In this document: positions 31,575 to 42,585 of the stretch, piece after piece | Layout: each line of letters opens with the position of its first letter | Numbering within the stretch: the first letter of the stretch is position 1 | DNA from: Argyresthia goedartella | Lineage: Eukaryota; Arthropoda; Insecta; Lepidoptera; Argyresthiidae | Reading direction: 5' to 3' | DNA length: 64,000 nt | Assembly: GCA_949825045.1 (NCBI GenBank) | Contig: OX463813.1 | Span: 6,820,001-6,884,000 of the forward strand | Translations under genes and position numbers: made by a program | Notes under the pieces: model-generated | Database searches by the model: none | What the model was told of the DNA's origin: nothing | Seen by the model: only the letters and a program-made list of their open reading frames with translations

Positions 31575-31872
31575 AAATGGCCACCAAAATATTGTTTTCC
31601 TACCCAAAATGGGTAAATGATCACCAAGAGTTGCAGAAAATATCAGGGCAAAATACTGCGGTAACTTAGGTGAAGGATAAAGGGGTGAGCGAAGCGAATA
31701 TGCTTAATTATACTTAAAACATAAACTTAAAGTACACAAAACATAAAAAGAAGTTTGGTGATAATTTATCCAAACACAATTTGGTGATTATTTCCCTATT
31801 CTGGCAGTCATTTCGAGTTTATTAGTAGTAAAATAAATAAAGCGTTTTTGGTAATCGTTTAAACATAAGCCT
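31575..31872 (-). mobile_element. Family H copy 7
   Basis: Minus strand: GGCTTATGTTTAAACGATTA to GTAGGAAAACAATATTTTGG. Part of the GC-rich core is deleted (it jumps from GCGAAGCGAA to TATGCTTAAT). Confidence 0.85.
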
Positions 31873-31894
31873 TTTCTTTCCACTTTATTTCATA

Positions 31895-32095
31895 TTCTTT
31901 CATATTTTATATATTCTTTCATAGAAATCTCAATAGTAAGGTAACAAAACATTTTATGAGCAAAGGCGAGCTTATCTCTAAGAGAGATTTCTACCAGCAA
32001 ACCTAGGTAGGACAGGAAAAATTGTGCAAAAAATTCTATGTTGTATTGAATAAAAGTAAGAATTCTGCACTCCAAATCGTCCATCCTACTACGCT
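31895..32095 (-). mobile_element. L2/CR1-like LINE 3' tail
   Basis: Minus strand GGTTTGCTGGTAGAAATCTC, then AGAGATAAGCTCGCCTTTGC, the signature seen at 8740-8780. ORF2 is not retained. Confidence 0.65.
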
Positions 32096-32761
32096 TTACG
32101 CTAAATCATCGATCGGTTGCAGCTTAAATAAAGCTTGTTTTTTATGATTCCAAGAATAATAGACAAAGACCGGAGGAGACTTAAATGGACTGCGGCCTAA
32201 ACAACCGATTGGTCGCAAGAAGATTAGCGCCGGTCCGAAATGACCTGCAAATACAACGATTTAAAAGAACAATCGTGTTGTGCCAAAATGACAATATTTG
32301 CTCATTTCGCCGCCATAACAACCATTTTGGGAGACTCGGATCCCGCCCCCCTAAACCGCCCACATACTGTTTGATGCAACAAATGAGAATGAAATCGATT
32401 TTCGAAATTTCATCCGTCCCACACAGATGAAACGTTTGGCACAGAGTACAGCAAGACTACGGTTTCCGGTTTGAGATTTAGAAAAACAAGCTATCGGGAT
32501 AACCTTCGTAAATGTGCAATTTTGACGTGGGAGCATCTTAAACCTCAATATTCTGCAAAATATTATCCTCGTTGCCAAGTTACTTCCTGATTGGGATGAA
32601 AAACTCGATGTCAATACAATTGGACACCAGCCAAAATATTGTTTGGTTGGTTGGACGGTCCTGCCTGACGATAGCTGCCTGCTGGTTTGAACAAGAATTA
32701 ATTGGCACTATTGAAATAAAGATCCTGAGGAAACCTTATCATCTACATAGCTGCGACGAAA
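32096..32761. other. Unclassified stretch with overlapping ORFs
   Basis: Open frames of 60-87 codons occur on both strands over 32181-32614. None has a recognisable motif, and they overlap antisense. A small retrocopy or exon cannot be excluded. Confidence 0.3.
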
Positions 32762-33012
32762 GACGAGCCGAATGACCGAGTCGGCAGTGACCCTGCTTGC
32801 GAAGCCAAGGATCCCGGGTTCGAGTCCCGGTGGGGGCAAATATTTGTTTGATGAGAACGGATGTTTGTACCCTAGTCATGGTTGTTTATCTATCTAAGTA
32901 TAATACTTATCTATATAAGTATGTGTATAGTTGTCTAGTACCCAAGGTACAGGGAATCCTAGTTTGGGACTAGATCAATGTGTGTAAAAAGTGTCCAAGG
33001 CAGTATTATTAT
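32762..33012 (+). mobile_element. SINE B copy 2
   Basis: ACGAGCCGAATGACCGAGTC, B box GGTTCGAGTCCCGG, body to GTGTCCAAGGCAGTATTATT and an A-rich tail. Both internal promoter boxes are recognisable. Confidence 0.92.
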
Positions 33013-33069
33013 AAAAAAAAAGAAAAGAAAGGCTAGCCCCTGTCACAAAATGCTGTGTTGAATATCTGG

Positions 33070-33130
33070 CCGCACAACTGTGCCTCTCCTACCTCTTATG
33101 GGAAAAGGCGTGACTATATTCGTTGTCGTT
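33070..33130 (+). mobile_element. SINE D 3' fragment
   Basis: AACTGTGCCTCTCCTACCTC, then ATGGGAAAAGGCGTGAC. Only the tail of the family is kept. Confidence 0.55.
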
Positions 33131-33571
33131 ATACAGAGAATTGTGAAGTGTCAAGCACAATAGCATCATGAGGACATGGGTGTCTTTGTGGTGTTGTTGT
33201 GAACAACTCTCTGCGAGTTGGTTGTCTACAGCAGTCTTGTAAGGCGTAGGCGAAGATCACACCACGATACGAATATGTCCATTTGACTGATGTGGCCTGG
33301 CGCCGTCAAACCTTTTGTTCGCCGCCATTGTGAAAGATTGTGATTTGCTTATTTCCTATTTGGCGAGTGGGCCGCGTTTTGCAATTTTCTCCGTTGGCTG
33401 TTATGCTAATTCCTTTTTGGACTTTCACTTTTGTGGGCTGCTGCTGTTTTGCTTGCGATACATATTTTGACTAGATACCTTGTTGATGAGCGTAATAATC
33501 CAGTCCAGAAATGTGGAACGTATTTTTCAAACTATATTTTCGTAATTAGACGCGGTATTAAACATGTAGGG
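33131..33571. other. Unclassified stretch
   Basis: No ORF or repeat that I can support. Confidence 0.35.
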
Positions 33572-33658
33572 TACTACCACAAAAAACAATGCCCTGTTCA
33601 ACACTTGTTTAAAAACAAAATTGTATAGGATTTGACGTTTGTTTTGAGGTTAAACACC
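33572..33658 (-). mobile_element. Family J copy
   Basis: CTACCACAAAAAACAATGCC to TTTGACGTTTGTTTTGAGGT. It lacks one terminus; a SINE A fragment follows. Confidence 0.65.
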
Positions 33659-33663
33659 GTTAG

Positions 33664-33796
33664 GCATATACATTGCTTCTGGTACCATACTGGTATACTC
33701 TGTATCGTGGTTACCAGAAACAGGAATGTCACCCACATATAAACATCCAAGACATGTGATGCAGTGCAGAGCCCCGAACTGCAATGCCACAGATGT
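33664..33796 (-). mobile_element. SINE A copy 6, head damaged
   Basis: Tail ACATTGCTTCTGGTACCATA and ACATATAAACATCCAAGAC match SINE A. The B-box region is missing and the head is reduced to CATCTGTGGCATTGCAG. Confidence 0.7.
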
Positions 33797-34199
33797 ATCA
33801 ATATACGGTACAACAATAGCTATCTATCGTACACAATCCTTGTCGATCTTGCATCTGTACAATATGTACCACCTGTCCGCAGGTATGCCATATAGTTGCC
33901 ATGCGGCCGGCCATCTGCACTTATTGCGAACTACAGCTACTCATACACAACATGCCATACTCGCAGTCATCTAAAGGGCAGGTGACCAAAGCTACAAGTC
34001 AATGCACGGATGCATAACAGATTACTGGCCAACTCAAAGCTTGACTGATAATGATAAGCAATGGCACGCTGGCGCCTTCTCTTTTTATGGAAGAGTCTCT
34101 TATTCTGTCTCTTCAAGAGTTTGTGTATTTGGCCATTATTTTTGGAATTGGATGGTTATGCCTCGGTTATTGATACGAATAGGAATAATAGTAGTAGGT
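33797..34199. other. Unclassified stretch
   Basis: No supported gene. A TAATAATAATAA tract at its end is the SINE B tail. Confidence 0.35.
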
Positions 34200-34430
34200 A
34201 ATAATAATAACCTTGGACAGTATTTACACACATTGATCTAGCCCCAAACTAGGATTCCCTGTATCTTGGGTACTAGACAACGATACACATACTTATATAG
34301 ATAAATATTGTGCTTAGATAGATAAATAACCATGACTAGGGTAGAAACATCCGTGCTCATTAGACAAATATTTGCCCCCACGGGACTCGAACTCGGGGCA
34401 GGGTCACTGCCGACACGGCCATTCGGGTCG
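34200..34430 (-). mobile_element. SINE B copy 3, anticodon arm deleted
   Basis: Minus strand CGACCCGAATGGCCGTGTCG, then GCAGTGACCCTGCCCCGAGT. The segment between boxes A and B is shortened, and the rest of the body is complete to AACCTTGG...TATTA. Confidence 0.88.
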
Positions 34431-34879
34431 GGTAGTGTATCTGGTAAGTCAGCACTTTAGTTTTCAGCAAAATTGTGATGCCAATACAATAACTGATTTA
34501 TTACTATAGTTGTTAGGTTTATTTGCTAACCGACCAACGAAATAAATAGTTGGTTGATTTCCAGTTGGTTTGTTGGTTATTTGAAAATAAGGGGCAGCCT
34601 CCCTGCCGGTACGTTGAAAGGCGTTCTCTTCAGCAAAACATAGGTACCAATACAATAAATCTTCCTCGCACGTTCAAAGTCAGTGGCATGCCGACTGCAT
34701 CATGCTGAGCCAGCGTCTACCCAGAGTTGTACGCGGCAGTGCGTGACAGTTTTTGTGGCACCTCCATAGCCGATCGGTTCCGGTGACGGGGCCGACAGAG
34801 TGCGTTGACCAAGGGCATGGGTAAATCAGATCACGAGAGCCTTTTACAAGATAGAGATTTATATTTTTTGTTCACGTAA
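34431..34879. other. Unclassified stretch
   Basis: 34550-34600 has a short simple-sequence patch (GTTGGTTTGTTGGTTA). No gene is seen. Confidence 0.35.
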
Positions 34880-35290
34880 AGCCAGAATCACATGATAAGG
34901 TCTCAACTTGCCTGATGTTTGGAAGAGAGAATTTGATACACTTAATTTTTCCAGCGTTTAACAATACGTTATTAACTGCAAACCAATTAATATTTACAGG
35001 CAATTAATTATTAACATCATCAAAGTCTTATTTTTTCTTTAAATTTTGAAGTGCCATCAGCAAATGTCACTCAGTGTCAATATCATTCGATTTCTCTACC
35101 ATAAAAGGCAGATAGCTAATTTATATATACCCGGAAAAGGAAGGACCTAATGTTGACCCTTGTGGAACGCCGATTTTTAGACCCGCCTGACTCATCATAT
35201 TTTACTACTTTGATTTCTGTCTTTTGAATCCTATTGCTTAAGTACGATCTAAGTAAATCTAACGCTTTATTTCTAACTCGAATAACGATA
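34880..35290 (-). pseudogene. LINE reverse transcriptase fragment
   Basis: Minus-strand translation gives RVRNKALDLLRSYLSNRIQK, then, after a frameshift, KIGVPQGSTLGPSFSGYI, a damaged active-site region reading FADG where FADD is expected, and later WFAVNNVLLNAGKIKCIKF. These are consecutive palm and thumb landmarks of Jockey/CR1-like reverse transcriptases. It has frameshifts, stops and a changed catalytic Asp, and is certainly dead. Confidence 0.85.
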
Positions 35291-36354
35291 GCCGATCTCC
35301 CTTATGAGATATAGACGAAGAAAACGATATGTCTGTTTTGTTTGTTTTTTTCATCGTGGGTAGGTCTAATCCCGTTCAGCACGCACGACTGACATCAGCA
35401 TTCATCACGCCCCTATGTTTAGGATCACTGGTCGCTTGCATCATTGGTCGAAACTCGATCGTGACGTCATGCCTGTCCAATCCCGGCCGCTAGCTACAGC
35501 CCCGCGCCAGTGATTCTCAACTTTTTTCAATGTCTCATTAACTTTTAATTGTCTATCACCCAACAATCCAATCTGTGAAGTTTTTTTACATTTTCTCAAA
35601 TCCCTCGTTATCAGTCTCACGAAAGTGGATGATTCGCTTCGTTAGCATTATGCTTTCTTAGCGTGCGTTGCTCTATTTATTACTTAGTTATGTGGATGAT
35701 ATAATCAATCTGTTTAATGGTGTGTTGACGATGGTGTAGCGTGAATGATGTCTGTCGGTCAGTAACTAACATTGATATGACTATTCATTTATTAGACAAA
35801 AGAAAGATAATGGAGCGGTTTCTTTACTGAAAGCCGCTAACTGACTGAGTTACGATCAACTAGCGTTGACTAGAAACGAAATACGCCATTTTAGTAAGTT
35901 TTTACCCGACTGCAGCAAAGTGGAAAAGAGGAGGGTTATGTGTTTGACCTGTATTTTTGTATATATGTGTATGTCTGTTCCTGTGTCCCCTAGTAACTAC
36001 TCAACGGCTCAACAGGATTTGATAAATGATACGTCATTAGATTTGTCTTGATGGCGCGCATGTCACTGTGTACACATAATTTAAAATCACTAAATGGCGA
36101 ATTTAATGATTTTTGTGTAAGTTAATTTTTTTTTTTCAAGATCCTCGATCGGGGTTACAAAGGGCTTTAAAAGGCGGGTACGGAGATAAGCTTGCTCAAG
36201 CTATGAAAAAACATTCGTTTTAAACTAAGCATTTTTTCGTATTTTTGTTTCCTTAAAAGCAGAAATAAAAAAACTAATACATACATAAAACGATGAAATG
36301 TTTCGATATACCTTGAATGTACATTCAAGGTATTAAGTACCTAGTATGTAATCA
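35291..36354. other. Mostly unclassified
   Basis: A short + strand frame (35866-36051) begins MTRNEIRHFSKFLPDC and includes ACCCGACTGCAGCAAAG, a motif of family R tails. ACATTCAAGGTAT palindromic patch at 36310-36335. No supported gene. Confidence 0.35.
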
Positions 36355-36672
36355 TTTATCTACTCACGTTGAACCCTCTTTATTGCGTCCAAAAATCACA
36401 CGTTACGACCAGCATAATGTTATACTACTTGGTAAAAACTCATTTCTTATCTGAATATTGATACATTATGACCATAATGTATACATTTTCGACAAATTAT
36501 GACATTCAAATTTCGAAAGCCTACCCCCGCCTGCGTGCCGCCCCTAGTTTATTTATGAAGTTGGTACTACTGAACAAGCTAAACAAGTGCAGAGCTATCA
36601 TCAATGCCACAATGCCGTTCGAACATGCGGTTCCTGAACACATCAAAGAGAGCTTATGATATGTGTGTAGAT
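36355..36672 (+). mobile_element. Family G copy 6, one block lost
   Basis: TTATCTACTCACGTTGAACC to GATATGTGTGTAGATG. Only one ACATTCAAATTTCGAA block is present and the palindromic appendix is absent. Confidence 0.85.
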
Positions 36673-36751
36673 GTGACTACATAATTTACAAATTATAAAG
36701 GTAAACTCGTATAAAAGACTTTTTGTTTTACGTTTTCCCGTATACAGTTTT

Positions 36752-36814
36752 ATGGATGGATGGAACCCTTCGTGTGGGGGTCCGGCGTCCTGCTCGCACT
36801 TGACCGGTTTTTTA
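36752..36814 (-). mobile_element. Family F 5' fragment
   Basis: Minus strand ACCGGTCAAGTGCGAGCAGG to AGGGTTCCATCC. Confidence 0.7.
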
Positions 36815-37110
36815 ATTACATCATTTATTAATAATTTTGTAACTCCAACAGCAACCTTTATAAAAGTTACTTTATTGACCTAGGGAAAAAATTTGTTACT
36901 TTTGACCGCGATTCTAATTGCATTTAACTGCATCTACATATTTTCACACACAAATATTCATAAAACGTGGCTATGCTGGGCGTATAACATCGGCGTTTTC
37001 AGATGTCTGATAATGAAGTGGTTACTTCTTCCTTCGCTGTTCTCGCTATAATTAACGAAATATTTAACTATTTGCCTCATTACTTCTTGTTAGATCTGTC
37101 TATAATAATA

Positions 37111-37650
37111 ATATAATATAATAATAATACCTTGGACACTAGAGCCTGGCAAACGAAAGCGTGACCTGAGAAAACGTGGTGGAATTCATAAAACCTCTAT
37201 GTGGTATCACTAACATAAATCACTACACTCCGTTCAGTTATTCAAAAGATATTTGCCTCTCTTTCTGCTGTACGGAAGCGTTACAGCTAGTGACAAAGAG
37301 TGACAGAGGTTTAGAATAACGGAACGGAGTGTAACTATCTATCACTTTGTCGTTTGACGTGCCTTTGACAGCATAATATTGTTGCCATATTGAAACTTTT
37401 AGGAAAACTCCAGGTCACGCTTTCGTTTGCCAGACTCTATTTACACACATTGATCTATCCATAAACTAGGACTCCCTGTATCTTAAGTACTTATACAGAT
37501 AAATATTATACTTAGATAGATAAACAATGTCATGATTTAGGGTACAAACATACGTTGTCATCAAACAAATATTTGCCTCACCGGGACTCGAACCCGGGAC
37601 CCTTGGCTTCGCAGGCGGTGTCATTGCCGACTCGGCCATTCGGGTCGTCG
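37111..37650 (-). mobile_element. SINE B copy 4, split by MITE
   Basis: Head at the right: CGACCCGAATGGCCGAGTCG, GGGTTCGAGTCCCGGTGAGG. Tail at the left: CCAAGGTATTATTATTATAT. The body is interrupted at a TA dinucleotide by the MITE at 37142-37437; removing it restores the usual SINE B order. Confidence 0.93.
37142..37437. mobile_element. TA-flanked foldback MITE
   Basis: Termini GAGCCTGGCAAACGAAAGCG (then TGACCTG) and CAGGTCACGCTTTCGTTTGC (then CAGACTC) are inverted repeats of about 27 bp with one mismatch. TA flanks both sides (37140-37141, 37438-37439). A second internal pair is TACACTCCGTTC / GAACGGAGTGTA-like. A TA duplication suggests Tc1/mariner-type mobilisation. Confidence 0.92.
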
Positions 37651-38108
37651 ATCTATGTATCTAGATTGTGCATTAAATAGATAACATGCTATTATAAAGA
37701 GATGCAGTTGGAGACAGGCATCTATATAGTACAATAGGTAGAATAGTTAGTATGCAAGTATACAGTGATGTAAATATAGGGTATGCAGTCTATGCAGGTG
37801 TAGAGAGACATAATATGTGGTCATAGAGACAATGTGACGCTAGCAGAATTTACAAACAATACCCTCCTTGGAATTTGAAGATCTGATCTGAAATTCTACG
37901 CAAATATTGACATTGGCGACGACGTTCCGTCCACCAGTCTCGCTTGGGTCGTTTTTCTTCAAACAATTGGTGTGATAATTATGTAGAATTACGTGGCTGT
38001 AACCTGCGGGATTTGAGTGATGAGTGGCTTGTTGATGCTGGTCTATTGGTATTTCAGCATTTGAGAAATATCGCATAGGACACGGCCTCCCAACCGGTGA
38101 GATCCAGA
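37651..38108. other. Unclassified stretch
   Basis: No supported gene; the minus-strand frame at 37840-38076 is unconvincing. Confidence 0.35.
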
Positions 38109-38150
38109 GGGGGGGGGGGGGGGGGGGGGGGGTTGGGGGGGGGGGGGGGG
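38109..38150. repeat. Poly(G) tract, 24 + 16 G
   Basis: An uninterrupted run of G at 38109-38132, then TT, then G to 38150. Such a tract could form G-quadruplexes, and it is also a known trouble spot for sequencing, so its exact length is uncertain. Confidence 0.9.
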
Positions 38151-38550
38151 CGATCGGCTCTATATGGATTTATTGAAATTGATGATTTCACGTCGCGGAA
38201 ATAGAAAATTTTCATCGGAAATTTTAGAGTTCACTGCAGGTCCTGTTGGTTGTTTGTACTCGACTTAATAACCATGTGAAATTTCAGGGGCTGCTGACGC
38301 CGTCCTTCTTAGAAGATCTTGGATTTTGTATCTCTTGATATATATCGATTCATATCAAATTCAAATTCAAATTGGTTTAGATAACAGGTTGTGTGAAATT
38401 TTCGCGTTCTGATTAGACGCTTTCAAAACATCAATTTTAAAGGAATCGGTATTGATTTTACGGATACGGAGTTAGAGATCTTAGTGGTTGCTCGTTACTC
38501 GACTCTTTGTGAGCCATGTGAAATTGTATCACAAAGAACAGTTGTTGCTT
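38151..38550. repeat. Diverged relatives of the 110-bp satellite
   Basis: At about 38255 (TACTCGACTTAATAACCATG) and 38492 (TTACTCGACTCTTTGTGAGC, then CATGTGAAATT) the start of the 110-bp unit (CTCGACTTGTAACCATG) appears in decayed form. These look like older units left outside the homogenised array. Confidence 0.5.
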
Positions 38551-39216
38551 CTTATTCGTTCCTCGACTTGTAACCATGCGATTCTTTCAGCCGCCCTCTA
38601 AACTGATTTTGGTCTTGGCTCAATACTCGTATTACTAGATTAGCCTCTCTTACATAACTCCTTATTCGTTCCTCGACTTGTAACCATGCGATTCTTTCAG
38701 CCGCCCTCTAAACTGATTTTGGTCTTGGCTCAATACTCGTATTACTAGATTAGCCTCTCTTACATAAGTCCTTATTCGTTCCTCGACTTGTAACCATGCG
38801 ATTCTTTCAGCCGCCCTCTAAACTGATTTTGGTCTTGGCTCAATACTCGTATTACTAGATTAGCCTCTCTTACATAACTCCTTATTCGTTCCTCGACTTG
38901 TAACCATGCGATTCTTTCAGCCGCCCTCTAAACTGATTTTGGTCTTGGCTCAATACTCGTATTACTAGATTAGCCTCTCTTACATAACTCCTTATTCGTT
39001 CCTCGACTTGTAACCATGCGATTCTTTCAGCCGCCCTCTAAACTGATTTTGGTCTTGGCTCAATACTCGTATTACTAGATTAGCCTCTCTTACATAACTC
39101 CTTATTCGTTCCTCGACTTGTAACCATGCGATTCTTTCAGCCGCCCTCTAAACTGATTTTGGTCTTGGCTCAATACTCGTATTACTAGATTAGCCTCTCT
39201 TACATAACTCCTTATT
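38551..39216. repeat. Satellite array, six 110-bp units
   Basis: CTTATTCGTTCCTCGACTTG begins units at 38551, 38661, 38771, 38881, 38991 and 39101; a broken seventh starts at 39211. Units are identical except for a single change at the end of unit two (ACATAAGTC for ACATAACTC). Identity this high indicates recent expansion or strong homogenisation. Confidence 0.97.
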
Positions 39217-39252
39217 TTGTCCCTTCTCCCCAGAAAACCAATAACACCCGTC

Positions 39253-39439
39253 TGCACTAAACATAAAAATCGCCTAAGTTCTTTCTCAACTTGTTAAGGC
39301 TGCTCCTAGCAAAAAAATATTGCACTAACCCTAAGCCATTCCTAAGTCCAATCTGTCAGAGCAATAAATTTTTCTAGCTAGGCTGTTCTTAGGCTTAGGT
39401 GAATCTTAACTAGGATAAGGCTAACTTACGTTTAGTGCA
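39253..39439. mobile_element. Foldback MITE, TIR TGCACTAAAC
   Basis: TGCACTAAACATAA at the left and TTACGTTTAGTGCA at the right are inverted. Arms continue imperfectly via CCTAAG and CTTAGG motifs. No coding region. Confidence 0.7.
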
Positions 39440-39777
39440 AATGGGGGTAACATTTTTATTAACTTCACATACAAGTCGCGGTGCAGCGTTTAGGGGGGCG
39501 CGAAGTGAACAAGGTTGGCAACCTATGCCTTTTGGAGCGTCGTAATACCCATGGTAATACGTCAAGATTCCAAATGCTGCTTTTTGACAAGCCTCGCACA
39601 AGCATATCGCAGGCTTCAGTTGTATAATATTGAGCAGTCTCGGACACTTTTCGCAAGTGTAAGAGAAAATTTCCTAAATCGTATTGGGCAAGCTAGGACA
39701 CTTTTCCGGTGTGAGAGGCTCGCTGGCATTTCCTTCAACCGATTGAACAAGCTGGGACACTTTAGAGGAGGAGGTCC
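39440..39777. other. Unclassified stretch
   Basis: A motif AGGACACTTTTC / GGACACTTTTCGC occurs three times (39637, 39697, 39750) with AAGCT or GAGCA before it, about 55-60 bp apart, suggesting a decayed tandem repeat. Confidence 0.35.
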
Positions 39778-39860
39778 CTTATCCTTTATCCTCCGTGTTA
39801 TGTTGAACATTTAAGAACAACAAAAAATACTTAAAACATAAACTTGAGTACACATAAAAT
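39778..39860 (-). mobile_element. Family H fragment
   Basis: TATCCTCCGTGTTATGTTGA, then AGAACAACAAAAAATACTTA. It abuts a family G element. Confidence 0.65.
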
Positions 39861-39862
39861 AT

Positions 39863-40132
39863 TTTATCTACACACGTATCATAAACCCTCTTTACTGCGT
39901 ACAAAAACCGCACGTTACGATCAGCATAATGTTAAACTACTTGGTAAAAACTCATTTCTTATCTGAAAAATTACACATTATGACCATTATGTGTAATTTT
40001 TCTACATATTGTGACATTCAAATTTCGAACGCCGACGCTCGCCTGCGTGCCGCCACCAGTTTGTCTGTGAAGTTGGTAGTGACATTAAAATTTCGAACGC
40101 CGACGCCCGCCTGCGTGAAGTTGGTACTTACC
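39863..40132 (+). mobile_element. Family G copy 7, 3' truncated
   Basis: TTTTATCTACACACGTATCA to the second GCGTGAAGTTGGTACT block. The right half is missing. Confidence 0.85.
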
Positions 40133-40217
40133 AATACTATACTACTGAGAGGCTTGTCAATTAGTAGCATAGGGGCCCAGGTGCACAGATAATGTGATCG
40201 TGTTATTTCGTCACAGA

Positions 40218-40290
40218 CATAGCGTCACGCCGTATTCCATACGGGGTGGCAGAGACACCAAATCCAATATTTCTTTTTGCGTGACAAGAT
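40218..40290 (-). mobile_element. SINE D fragment
   Basis: ATAGCGTCACGCCGTATTCC, GGGGTGGCAGAGACAC and TTTTTGCGTGACA match the D body; the head is absent. Confidence 0.65.
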
Positions 40291-40735
40291 GGCTATCATC
40301 TCTGAATGTCATCCAAAATGGAATGGAATTACTATTGAATTATTGGTATCATTATTAGTTTATGATTGTTGAAATTGCATTATTATTATTGTATTGTTTT
40401 TACTTTTGATGCAAGACATTTTACTATTGCTAAGGTATTGAAGCTGATCTTGTGAATGCAATTAAAATTATTTTCAAATGCGTTTTTTGTGTCGATTTGG
40501 CTTGCCTGTGATGGCACAACTGCCTTATGGAAATAAATAAATTAAATAAATGCAGTTTGCCCATGAACTGACCGAGCAGCTCTCCATCGCATTCTGTGAC
40601 AATTAGAAGCACAAAAAGATCTAATTGGCCGCCGAAGCGGGGCGCGGGGCCGGCTAGATTGGCCACTTCCGGAATGCGTTGCAGCCGCATCCGGTGACAG
40701 TAACGCAACGATGATGGCCGCTTTTGTGCAGCTCT
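40291..40735. other. Unclassified stretch
   Basis: 40600-40700 is GC-rich (GGCCGCCGAAGCGGGGCGCG). No supported gene. Confidence 0.35.
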
Positions 40736-40746
40736 CTGATTATTGA

Positions 40747-40920
40747 TATATATATTTTTTGTTGGGGGGGAAAAAATGGAATTACCCATGCCTCCGTCAG
40801 ACCTCCCTGCTATGTCCGGGTCCCCACATATTGAGCGGGCATCAGCTCGTGTTGTATACGGACTAAAAACAACCCCTTTTTTACAGTTATCTGTCTAAGA
40901 TTTTACTGTGAGCCGTGGCA
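40747..40920 (-). mobile_element. Retroposon I copy 1, 11-bp TSD
   Basis: Minus strand begins GCCACGGCTCACAGTAAAAT, passes CATATGTGGGGACCCGGACA-like sequence (AATATGTGGGGACCCGGACA) and ends TTCCATTTTTTCCCC plus an A-rich tail. CTGATTATTGA occurs at both flanks (40736-40746 and 40921-40931). A variable-length target duplication plus an A-rich 3' end is typical of LINE-mobilised retroposons. There is no tRNA B box. Confidence 0.88.
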
Positions 40921-40931
40921 CTGATTATTGA

Positions 40932-41711
40932 AGAGATATGAACGATCCTTCTTCTTTTTATTGGTGTCATGCTAACCTCTTTGGAGGTTCATTTTGTAGG
41001 TTTGTGTTGATTTTGCATTAGATGTAACGACATAAACAAATAATGTAAATAATAAATAAATTTAATAAATAGCGCTATCCAATTCGGGCATTCGGAAGCG
41101 TCCTTGGCCTGGCGGTGTTCGCACATCGGAAACGATCGTGCGGGTAGCAACATCTGGCTGAGACGGGCACTGGATGGGTGTCCGTCTTTATGCGGCATTT
41201 GTTCCGTCCGCTTCCGTGTTTTGGATGGCACGTTAAGCTGTAGGTCCCGGCTGCTATCGCTACGTAGACATAGACATAAACATCATTTAAAATAATATTC
41301 ATTACAAGCCAAAAGAAAATGTTACAAAATCAATCTTAGGATCATGTCATGTATCACATATATATATCATAAAGCTTAAATGTCAACAGAAATTATGAAA
41401 TTAAATTGAATGTTTTTTTTTAGTAGTGGCGAGGGTATTTGAAAGCCTTCAATATGGTCTGGTTCTCTATCCTGGAGAAGTACGTCTTGAGAATGATTTG
41501 TTGCTCCTTAGCGCTTCCCAGGAGTTACGTGAAGGTATATAGGATCCAAGTAGTTCCTTCGGACGTGAGCAACGGCCTGCCATAGGACCTATTGTAGGGA
41601 CAAGGTATGAAATCAGATCAGAAATTTGACATCTGTCAGTATTAGCTTCATAGTGCGGTGACCAGCTTAAAAACATCGATTACATTGAATGAATCGATGC
41701 AGACTTCAAAC
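40932..41711. other. Mostly unclassified
   Basis: 41228-41270 (ACGTTAAGCTGTAGGTCCCG then GCTGCTATCGC) matches the SINE E body on the + strand. 41085-41260 is GC-rich. No supported gene. Confidence 0.35.
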
Positions 41712-41890
41712 GATGACCTTTGTGGCGCAGCGGTTATGGCTCTGCCTACCATGCGGTCCCGGGTTCGATCCCCGGCCGGTCTTGGATGTTAATATGTGTG
41801 TGACGTCGCTGTTTCTAGTACCCTCGACACAGGGTATCCTATTGCGGGGCCAGAAGCAATTTTTGTGCCTGTATGTAAATGTTTATGTTT
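41712..41890 (+). mobile_element. SINE A copy 7
   Basis: GATGACCTTTGTGGCGCAGC, GGTTCGATCCCCGGCCGGTC, then GACGTCGCTGTTTCTAG and GCAATTTTTGTGCC. The oligo(A) and CCAG linker after the head is deleted. Confidence 0.9.
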
Positions 41891-42353
41891 ACCATCTGTA
41901 AACTGCATCTTTGTTCGTTTGATAGATCGGGGGGCACGGCAGTGCCCCCGCCAAGACGAGCGCGAAGCAATCACTGCAGTACCATCCTTTACTGGAACCA
42001 TTTCGCCGCATTTTAAGGCCCCTATTTGAGAACGTCTGGATAAGACCAGAACGCAGAAATTTTCGTCATCTAGTAAGCTATAATCACATACTTAAAATCC
42101 AAAATTTCAAGTATGTAGGTCAATTAGTTCCGAAGTTAAGCGAAACCAAAGTTCCGCATTTATGACCCTCACTCACTCACTCACTCACTAAAGAAATCGC
42201 AGTAAGGAACCTTAGACTTGGCACGACTTTGTCTAGATTTCATTACTTTTTAGAGATAAACAAGCAGCTCCATCGAGACTTGGCTAGTTTTTTACAGAAT
42301 GTTTTTGGAGCGATCGATTTTTTTGGAAACATCTGTAGCATACCTCGCCATGC
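41891..42353. other. Probable unknown repeat with (ACTC)n
   Basis: A (CTCA)n microsatellite, five repeats, at 42170-42189. 41930-41955 has an inverted GGGGGCAC / GTGCCCCC pair. No second copy lies in the window. Confidence 0.35.
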
Positions 42354-42552
42354 AACAATTATTTCAATACCACATACAAACTTATGAATTCACCTGGTTG
42401 GCAGGAAGTATGAAAGTAGCCGCACCAATAACTTTGTAAACAACACTGCTATGTAAAATCCAAACTATTCACTCCACACCGTCCCTACCAGTGTTCCAGT
42501 GTATTGGTGGTACCGAACCCTTCGTGCGCGAGCTCTACTCGCACTTGACCGT
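42354..42552 (-). mobile_element. Family F copy 9
   Basis: Minus strand CGGTCAAGTGCGAGTAGAGC to GTGGTATTGAAATAATTGTT. The 3' end is lost. Confidence 0.85.
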
Positions 42553-42585
42553 TTTTTTTGTTCTCTTGGTTGTTCGACTCTAGAG

